Positions 7,088 to 12,177 of a stretch of 12,177 bases of DNA are shown one piece after another; the first letter of the stretch is position 1; every line of letters begins with the position of its first letter. Below the pieces are notes generated by a model. It saw only the letters and a program-made list of their open reading frames with translations, ran no database searches and had not been told where the DNA came from. The translations under genes were made by a program, and so were the position numbers. This DNA comes from Dunaliella salina (taxonomy: Eukaryota; Chlorophyta; Chlorophyceae; Chlamydomonadales; Dunaliellaceae), in NCBI GenBank assembly GCA_002284615.2, contig MU069693.1, positions 230,256-242,432 on the forward strand, given 5' to 3'.

Positions 7088-7174
7088 AAAAAAAGAGCCG
7101 TCCTAAATATGTTTTCTCTCGTCGCTTCCCTGACAAAGAAAGACTCACTTCTAGCCGCCCTGATGCAATATTAG

Positions 7175-7189
7175 TTGTCCCTATGATAA
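7175..7189. repeat. Target-site duplication, left copy
   Basis: TTGTCCCTATGATAA here and TTGTCCCTATCATAA at 7385-7399 match at 14 of 15 bases and flank the 195-bp insert exactly. The duplicated bases are codons of the interrupted ORF (LVVPMI). Confidence 0.85.
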
Positions 7190-7384
7190 AGGAAAAAAGG
7201 AAAAGGAAAAGCTATACTATTAGGCATTGTCCGATAGCATTGATTGAGGGAAGGACCTACTTGCTCAAGGCAAATCCTCACCGGTCGAACCCAGGACCTC
7301 CCGCGTCCCGGGCTGTGTTTCACCCGTAAGGCTACGATCAAAGATCCGTAGGAATCCGGTCCTGGAAGTTTTTGGGGTAACCCC
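7190..7384 (-). mobile_element. SINE-like element
   Basis: A 195-bp insert lies between two 15-bp direct repeats. Read on the minus strand it begins with a perfect hairpin GGGGTTACCCC, then about 40 nt, a tRNA-like region with A-box- and B-box-like elements, a body containing AGGTCCTTCCCTCAATCAATG, a GCTAT...ATAGC stem and a pyrimidine tail TTTTCCTTTTCCTTTTTT. Insert plus one duplication is 210 bp, so the host ORF stays in frame after excision. The tail and TCCTT-CCCT-AAT-x-ATG-stem order resembles the 3' ends at 3995-4065, 7012-7087 and 7907-8010. It encodes no protein. Family not identified. Confidence 0.75.
7279..7343 (-). other. tRNA-like region (Pol III promoter relic)
   Basis: On the minus strand TAGCCTTACGGG (A-box-like) is followed after 30 nt by GGTTCGACC (B-box-like). 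Between them CCCGGGACGCGGGAGGTCC reads like an anticodon arm plus an AGGTC variable loop and the start of a T stem. If folded as a tRNA, the anticodon position would be GGG (Pro). The T stem and acceptor do not pair properly, so it is not a functional tRNA gene; it is best read as the head of the SINE-like element. Confidence 0.55.
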
Positions 7385-7399
7385 TTGTCCCTATCATAA
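7385..7399. repeat. Target-site duplication, right copy
   Basis: The partner of 7175-7189, with one G/C difference. The interrupted ORF resumes here in the same frame. Confidence 0.85.
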
Positions 7400-7572
7400 G
7401 TGTGCCAAGGACCAATTCCTGGTATCCATTTGAGAAGGGCAGGGGGAAACAGGGTGCAATCAGCACCAGCAACAGCCACTCCACCTACTTTCCAAGGTCC
7501 GTCACCCTAGTCAGCTCCTCCCAGAGCAGAGGTACGTCCATCTTGTGAAAATCACTTACTCTGAAGACACCA

Positions 7573-7608
7573 AATCAGTTTGAGGCCTTGAATCAGCTTG
7601 AGGCCTCC
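7573..7608 (+). repeat. In-frame 18-bp tandem duplication
   Basis: AATCAGTTTGAGGCCTTG is followed directly by AATCAGCTTGAGGCCTCC, giving NQFEAL-NQLEAS in the retrotransposon fragment. It sits just after a frameshift and probably postdates loss of function, or is lineage-specific. Confidence 0.8.
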
Positions 7609-7906
7609 AAGCAGCAGCGCCGCGATTTGTGTTGCCATCTTTCAAGGGCCTCTGCTCAAATCACCCTTCACACTGTTCTGTTAGGTGTGGGTGGAGTCAT
7701 CTACACCCCACACACATTGGATCCACTTAAAGAGCTTGGTCTTGACACACACACAAGGCCTCCTAGCTTGCTCTGAAGCTTCATGCTCATTCTTCCTGTA
7801 TGCTTACAAACTTGCCCGCACCAGACGCGCTCTTGAGAAAACCTTTTTCAACTCTCAACAAGCTCAGGCACGGGATACTGCTAGTAACCCACCTGATCCC
7901 CACTGA

Positions 7907-8010
7907 CTTCTTTCTTCTAATTTCTCTTGGTGAAGAGGATACACGGTGCCTTGGCCCCAGGTATCCTCTTTTCCTTTATTGATGCGGGGAATGTTTTCAC
8001 TGCCTGCGTA
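7907..8010 (+). mobile_element. Retrotransposon 3' UTR with terminal stem-loop
   Basis: It follows the stop of the broken ORF directly. It contains a perfect 10-bp inverted repeat, AAGAGGATAC (7933-7942) with GTATCCTCTT (7961-7970). Next come TCCTTTATTGATG and a 24-nt stem-loop (7984-8007), then T-rich sequence. Relative to copies A and B, stem pair 2 changes T-A to C-G and pair 9 changes A-T to T-A, so pairing is kept. This would be the site a LINE reverse transcriptase recognises. Confidence 0.6.
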
Positions 8011-8241
8011 TTTTCTTCTTTTCCTTTCTTTTCTTTTCTTATCTTTTCTTTTCTTTTCTTATCTTTTCTTTTCTTTCTTTTTTCTTTTCTTTCTTTTTTC
8101 TTTTCTTTCTTTTTTCTTTTCTTTCTTTTTTCTTTTCTTTCTTTTTTCTTTTCTTTCTTTTTTCTTTTCTTCCTTTTTTCTTTTCTTTCTTTTTTCTTTT
8201 CTTTCTTTTTTCTTTTCTTTTCTTTTTTTCTTTTCTTTTCC
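8011..8241 (+). repeat. 231-nt pyrimidine tract, 16-bp period
   Basis: The plus strand is free of G and has only two A (8041, 8061). From about 8070 it is built of a 16-nt unit TTTTTTCTTTTCTTTC. It continues the T-rich tail of the preceding element. Such a mirror-symmetric homopyrimidine tract can form intramolecular triplex DNA. Its Lys/Glu-rich and Phe-rich translations are meaningless. Confidence 0.95.
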
Positions 8242-8929
8242 ATGCCTGGGCTGTTGAATTTGCTAGTGGAGATGTGCCATAGTCTGATCAGCTGAACAGT
8301 CTGGCTGGGGGTCTCTCTTTGCTGCTAATGTCATCCAATGTTTTCATGATACGTTAGCTGTCAAGGAGATGCAGAAGAGCGAAGAGAGGTAGAAGAAAAG
8401 CAAAAAAATTCTTTAAAGAATTATGAGTTCAAAGTAGTGAGTCTTCACCTCTTCTTCAAGGAAGAGACGAGGTAGAAGGAAATGATTTACCCAGACACAA
8501 TAGCTGACACACAATGCCTTGGCCCAATTCAGAGGTAGAAAAAAGCAGGGAATGTGGATTTCTCTCATCTCTGTTCATCAAAATCTACACTACAGAAGTC
8601 ATTGAATGATTACACAGGCCCTTGCACCGCAGATACATGCATATGAGTGGTCAACCCTTGAACAGTTTCTTCAGGCCCTAAACCAACACTTCACAGTTCC
8701 TCTCACCAGCTATGTACATGCTGAGTGCCAAGGGTCCCAAGGATATCTTGTCCAACTTCTAGGAGTCTCTTCCAAATCATGGCTGACGCTTGAATCCAAC
8801 CCTCAAAATCAGCACTGGTGCTGCTTCTGTGCTTTTTTGTATCTTTTGGGCAAGCGACATAATGCTTGTTTCAGCCAGGGTCATTAGGCATGAAGGCATA
8901 CTAGGTGCGCACCAGGTGGACAAAAGTAG
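8242..8929. other. No confident gene; one possible gag-like frame
   Basis: A plus ATG frame at 8606-8887 (93 codons) starts with protein-like sequence: MITQALAPQIHAYEWSTLEQ then FLQALNQHFTVPLTSYVHAE. The W-x3-E-x-F-x2-AL-x3-F spacing is reminiscent of LTR-retrotransposon Gag capsids, but the second half is unconvincing and no nucleocapsid or Pol follows. A perfect 14-nt palindrome, ATTCTTTAAAGAAT, lies at 8408-8421. Confidence 0.25.
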
Positions 8930-9779
8930 ACGGACAGCACTTCAGACACACTGCCAACCCCTTGTAACCCTTGTAACCCTTAAATACACTGCCGGCATTG
9001 GAGGCAACCCATACATGAAAACAAGGAGGACACTGCAGACACACTGCTCGGCAACGAATACACAAGGTGCATGAAAAAAGACCGGATTGCAGGCACACTG
9101 CTGGCACCTGAGGTACCACAGGCACCATGCACATGGAAACAAAGACGGCATTGCACTCACACTGCTTGCATCTAAGGCACCTAGTACACAAAGTGCACCA
9201 AAAAAGACCGTGCCACGGGCACCAGGTACACCAAGTCAAAAATACAGGACTACAGGCACACTGCTGGTGACTGGGGCACTGCGGGCACCAAGCACATAGA
9301 AATAAAAAAAGGCGGTATTGCAGACACACTGCTGGCTTCAGAGGCATGCAAGCACCGCACAGGTGAAGACAAAGACGGCACTACAGACTTGCTGCTTGTA
9401 CCTGGAGAACCAAGTACACAAGGTGCGTTAAGAAAAAAAATCCGGCACTGCAGACACACTGCTGGCTTCAGAGGCATGCACCGCACAGGTGAAGACAAAG
9501 ACGGCACTGCAGACATGCTGCTTGTATGGAGAACCAAGTACACAAGGTGCGTTGAAAAGAAAACAAATACAGCACTGCAGACACTCCGCTGGCATTTGAG
9601 GCGTGCGGGCACCCAGGTGCATCGTTGGAAAAAGAGAGAAAAAAGGGCAGCACTGCAGACACACAGTTGGCATCTGAGGCACCACGGACACCAGGTGCAC
9701 CCAAAAAAAGGACAGCGCTGCACACACACTGCTGGCGTCGACGGCAGCAGACATCTGCAACACTACAGACGTAAGGTAC

Positions 9780-10560
9780 ATTGCTGGAAAAAGGAAATGG
9801 CACAGCAGACACGCTGCTTGCATCTGAGGCACCAAAGGCACCAGGTGCACCCCATGAAAAAGGACTACGCTGCACACACACTGCTGGCGTCTGCGGCACG
9901 ACCAGCACCAGGTGCACTGCTGGAAAAAGGAATGGCACACTGTTAGCATCTGAGGCACCACAGACACCAGGTGCACCCAAAAAAAAGGACCACGCTGCAC
10001 ACACACTGCTGGCGTCTGCAACACTACCGGAACCTGGAAAAAGGAAATGGCACAGCAGTCACACTGCTGACATCTGAGGCACCGAAGGCACCGGGTGCAC
10101 ATTAAAAAAAGGACCGCGCTGCAGACACACTGCTGGCGTCTGCGACACCACTGGCACCAGGTGCATTGCTGGAAAAAGAAAATGGCACAGCAGACACACT
10201 GCTGGCATCTGAGGCACCAAAGGCACTGGGTACACATTAAAAAAAAGAACTGCGCTGCAGACACACTGCTGGCGTCTGCAACACTACAGACATAAGGTGC
10301 ATTGCTGGAAAAAGGAAATGGCACAGCAGTCACACTGCTGGCATCTGAGGCACCAAAGGCACAGGGTACACATTAAAAAAAAAAAAAAAAAAGGACTGTG
10401 CTGCAGACACACTGCTGGCGTCTGCAACACCACAGACATAAGGTGCATTGCTGGAAAAAGGAAATGGCACAGCAGTCACACTGCTGGCATCTGAGGCACC
10501 AAAGGCACCGGGTGCACATTAAAAAAAAGGGACGGCGCTGCAGACACACTGCTGGCATAT
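9780..10560. repeat. Higher-order dimer block, about 137 bp
   Basis: Two monomer types alternate. One carries GGAAATGGCACAGCAG and CATCTGAGGCACCAAAGGCA; the other carries CGCTGCAGACACACTGCTGG followed by CGTCTGCAACACTACAGAC. AATGGCAC recurs near 9796, 9932, 10047, 10180, 10317 and 10463, mostly 133-146 bp apart, with one short step of about 115. Spacing varies with the A-run length. Confidence 0.85.
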
Positions 10561-11151
10561 GCAGCACCACAGACACAAGGTGCTATGTTGAAAAAAGGAG
10601 ACGGCACTGCAGACATGCTGCTGGCATCTGAGGCATCACAGACACCTAAATCATAAAAAAAAGGGCAACGCTGCAGACACCAGGTGCAAACACACAAAAA
10701 AGGACGGTGCTGGAGACACACTCCTGGCGTCTTGGGCACCACAGACACCAGGTGCACAATGAAAAAGGACAGCGCTGCAGATACACTGCTGCCATTTTAG
10801 GCATGCAGACATCAGGTGCGCTACTTAATAAAAAGCACTGCAGACACACTGCTGGCATCTGTAGAACCAAGTACACAAGGTGCTTTGTAAAAAGAGAAAG
10901 CGGTACTGCAGAACATTGCTGGCATTTGAGGCACCACAGACACCAGGTGCACAATAAAAAAGGATGGCACTGCAGACACACTGGTGGCATCTGAGGCATG
11001 CAGGCACCATGTGCATTGTAAAGAAGAAAAAAAAACAGTGCAGCAGACACAAATTGCTGGCATCTGAGGCACCAAAGATGCCAGGTGCATTGTTAAAAGA
11101 AAAGAAGCGCTGCAGGCACACTGCTGACATCTGAGGCACCAAATACAACAG

Positions 11152-11152
<1 letters not shown>

Positions 11153-11191
<39 letters not shown>
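11153..11191. repeat. (CA)n microsatellite within the minisatellite
   Basis: About 19 CA units interrupt the array near its right end. It may have grown from the GGCACACTGC or ACACAC part of a monomer. Confidence 0.95.
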
Positions 11192-11261
11192 CGGCGCAGC
11201 ATCCACACTGCCGGCACCCCAGCGCCACAGACAAAGTGCTGGCACCTGAGGCACCACAGAA

Positions 11262-11392
11262 AAAGAAAAGAAGAAGGAAAGCCTGCGCAAGCCAGAGCTG
11301 CCACGTGCATTAAGGGAAGGACCTCTGAGTGGAACCTCAGAGGCCTCACCAGAAGGCCCTCTTAACCTACACTATGCACAGCTAGCCTAGGA
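11262..11392. repeat. Duplicated segment, copy 1
   Basis: It shares, in order, AAGAAAAGAAG, GCGCAAGCCAGAG, GGCCTCACCAGAAGGCCCTC, CACTA and CAGCTAGCCTAGG with 11664-11791. Read on the minus strand it lies just beyond the stop codon of the candidate last exon and contains in-frame stops. Confidence 0.7.
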
Positions 11393-11467
11393 GAGAGCCA
11401 GAAACAGAGCTCATGAGGATGGGGTGGTTGATAATGCATCACAGACAAACTGCAGGCTCCCTGCCCC

Positions 11468-11596
11468 TCAGTGCTTCCGATGGAGCACAGTGCGGTAGGT
11501 GCCGCTCCTGCCTGAGCTGGCTTTCAGGCAGCTGTAGATGTGGAGCTCATCCTCATTTGCTGCCTCCAACTTTGGCTTGCTGTCCTTGCTAGCGGC
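11468..11596 (-). CDS. Candidate terminal exon, unknown product
   Basis: On the minus strand CTCTTTCTTTCTTTGCTCGCAG forms a strong acceptor ending at 11597. The next 42 codons are open and end in TGA (11468-11470). They read AASKDSKPKLEAANEDELHI then YSCLKASSGRSGTYRTVLHR and KH, a charged, protein-like C-terminus. The intron phase matches the candidate upstream exon (11750-11827). The frame also stays open upstream into the presumed intron, so a longer exon is possible. No family recognised. Confidence 0.4.
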   Translation of the reverse strand, partial: AASKDSKPKLEAANEDELHIYSCLKASSGRSGTYRTVLHRKH

Positions 11597-11663
11597 CTGC
11601 GAGCAAAGAAAGAAAGAGAGAAGTGAGGTCCGCGTCAGCCACAGGCTGTGGGGAAAGAGGACA

Positions 11664-11791
11664 GGACAAGAAAAGAGAAGTCTGTGCAAGCCAGAAGATG
11701 CATGCACAAAGGAGAGGATCCCAAACTAGAAAGATAGAAGGGGCCTCACCAAAGGGCCCTCAAATCCCACACTAGACAAAGCTAGCCTAGG
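11664..11791. repeat. Duplicated segment, copy 2
   Basis: The counterpart of 11262-11392, about 400 bp away. It covers the second half of the candidate exon at 11750-11827 and its GTGAGG donor; the donor-like bases are conserved in copy 1 (CTG|GTGAGG). The duplication may be a gene-end duplication or two copies of a repeat. Confidence 0.7.
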
Positions 11792-11827
11792 TGCGAACCA
11801 GGAAGAGATCTTTCCCTTGCCAGTAGC
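11750..11827 (-). CDS. Candidate penultimate exon, unknown product
   Basis: On the minus strand AATGTTTTGCAG precedes it and GTGAGG follows it. Its 78 bp read open as ATGKGKISSWFAPRLALSSV and GFEGPL, in phase 0 with the terminal exon across a 153-nt intron (11597-11749). Both ends are canonical and the phase agrees, but 26 open codons are weak evidence alone, and half of it lies in a duplicated segment whose other copy has stops. Confidence 0.3.
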
Positions 11828-11892
11828 CTGCAAAACATTTTTTTAGCATAGGGGCCACCTATCGGGGCTGCTCAGTCTGTTGCAACAAAAGT

Positions 11893-12021
11893 GCAGCTGG
11901 TGCTTTGCTCCTTTTTTGATATTCTAGCAGGCGCACTTCTGTAGACTGCGCTTTATTCCTTTTCATTTGTTCTGGAGCAGGTACGCTCCTGTAGCTGGTG
12001 CTTTAAACTCTCAAGCAGGCA
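11893..12021. repeat. 50-bp tandem repeat, about 2.6 copies
   Basis: Units start at 11893, 11941 and 11991. Each contains GTAGCTGGTGCTTT or a near variant. The first two also share TCCTTTT, TTCT, GCAGGYRCRCTYCT. The third is cut short by deletion after GCTTTAAACTCTCAAGCAGG. Confidence 0.8.
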
Positions 12022-12177
12022 GCCTTTAAAGGCAGCCAATGCAGGACTGCTGCTTCCCTCTAACTGCAATGCATACATGTGCATGAATCAATGCAAATTA
12101 GGTGGGTTTGGTAGATGCCATGAGAAAATAGGAAGCTATGCATTAATGGAACAGAGGCTTCCCACCACTCTGTTCTG
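12022..12177. other. No feature seen
   Basis: Right end of the window: AT-moderate sequence with ATGCAT-type motifs, no open frame and no repeat shared with the rest of the window beyond a weak GCATTAATGGAA likeness to the motif at 5617, 6895 and 11303. Confidence 0.5.

Larger units (their letters stand above)
7066..7906 (+). pseudogene. Broken retrotransposon ORF, C-terminal fragment
   Basis: Collinear open pieces in changing frames make one degraded protein end. Frame 1 runs from 7066 through SSRPDAILVVPMI (7150-7188). After removal of the SINE insert it continues in the same frame (PIISVPRTNSWYPFEKG). Frame 3 gives RYVHLVKITYSEDT (7530-7569). Frame 1 gives NQLEASKQQRRDLCCHLSRA to LGVGGVIYTPHTLDPLKELG; frame 3 gives LALKLHAHS (7767-7793); frame 2 gives YAYKLARTRRALEKTFFNS and ends SNPPDPH-TGA at 7904-7906. 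RPD followed at a distance by HLVxIxY recalls a PD-(D/E)XK nuclease core, such as the restriction-like endonuclease of some LINEs; here the E-x-K pair is not intact. Reverse transcriptase itself is not present, consistent with 5' truncation. The LINE assignment is an inference. Confidence 0.6.
8930..11262. repeat. Large minisatellite, about 65-70 bp monomer
   Basis: More than thirty imperfect units share CTGCAGACACACTGCTGGCA, then TCTGAGGCACCACAGACACC, then AGGTGCAC and an A-rich spacer of variable length. Poly-A runs reach 18 (10375-10392). The left part to about 9780 is more diverged and carries TACACAAGGTGCG-type variants; the centre has a dimeric order; the right part reverts to monomers. 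Long minus-strand frames (up to 301 codons at 9428-10333, Cys-rich) and shorter plus-strand frames come from stop-poor repeat sequence and are not called. Confidence 0.95.

Noticed and set aside
7279..7343. Functional tRNA-Pro gene
   Set aside because: T stem and acceptor stem do not pair, the base before the anticodon is C rather than T, and the region lies inside a bounded insert with target-site duplications.
7917..8295. Lys/Glu-rich and Phe/Leu-rich frames over the pyrimidine tract
   Set aside because: They are direct translations of a homopyrimidine repeat and carry no independent coding evidence.
9428..10333. Cys-rich 301-codon minus-strand frame
   Set aside because: It lies wholly within the minisatellite; its Cys pattern is the translation of the repeat unit, competing frames are equally open, and no non-repeat domain is attached.
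10825..11349. Minus-strand frame with (CV)n across the CA microsatellite
   Set aside because: The CV run is the CA repeat read in frame; the rest is minisatellite.

Overview
This is eukaryotic nuclear DNA. It carries long AC/CA microsatellites, several minisatellite families, GT-AG splice-like signals, and relics of LINE-like and SINE-like retroposons. No prokaryotic operon structure, rRNA gene, intact tRNA gene, CRISPR array or viral gene is visible. Base composition is mixed, near half GC. GC hairpins of the GGGGCTCCGCCCC type recall repeats known from chlorophycean green algae, so a green alga is a reasonable but low-confidence guess. No conserved housekeeping gene is present to settle the taxon.

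Layout. 1-69 is an (AC)n tract followed by copy 1 of a short double-hairpin repeat (70-136). 137-2800 is mostly non-coding and holds three minisatellite-like blocks (777-1082, 1986-2335, 2440-2790) plus one weak candidate exon. 2800-4700 has only broken open stretches, one copy of a retroposon 3' end (about 3995-4065) and a GC hairpin. 4715-5312 holds an Arg/Ala-rich hypothetical reading frame. 5506-5567 is copy 2 of the double-hairpin repeat. 5570-6480 holds two related G-rich segments with splice-like ends. 6157-6847 on the minus strand holds two overlapping open frames, one Cys-rich and preceded by a very short intron-like sequence.

7012-8241 is the most informative part. A frameshifted C-terminal fragment of a retrotransposon-like ORF lies on the plus strand (7066-7906). 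It is interrupted by a 195-bp SINE-like element on the minus strand (7190-7384) that has a tRNA-like region and a 15-bp target-site duplication. The ORF fragment is followed by a short 3' region ending in a stem-loop and a T-rich tail. The same stem-loop recurs at two other places in the window with compensatory base changes, and the SINE-like element ends in a similar way. This is the pattern expected if a LINE and its SINE partners share a 3' end recognised by one reverse transcriptase. The T-rich tail runs into a 231-nt G-free pyrimidine tract.

8930-11262 is a long minisatellite with a monomer of about 65-70 bp, organised over part of its length as a dimer of about 137 bp. 11262-12177 holds a duplicated segment of about 130 bp, two candidate minus-strand exons (the last ending in TGA) and a 50-bp tandem repeat.

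Confidence is high for the repeats, the target-site duplication and the frameshifted ORF. It is moderate for the LINE/SINE interpretation, and low for protein function anywhere in the window.
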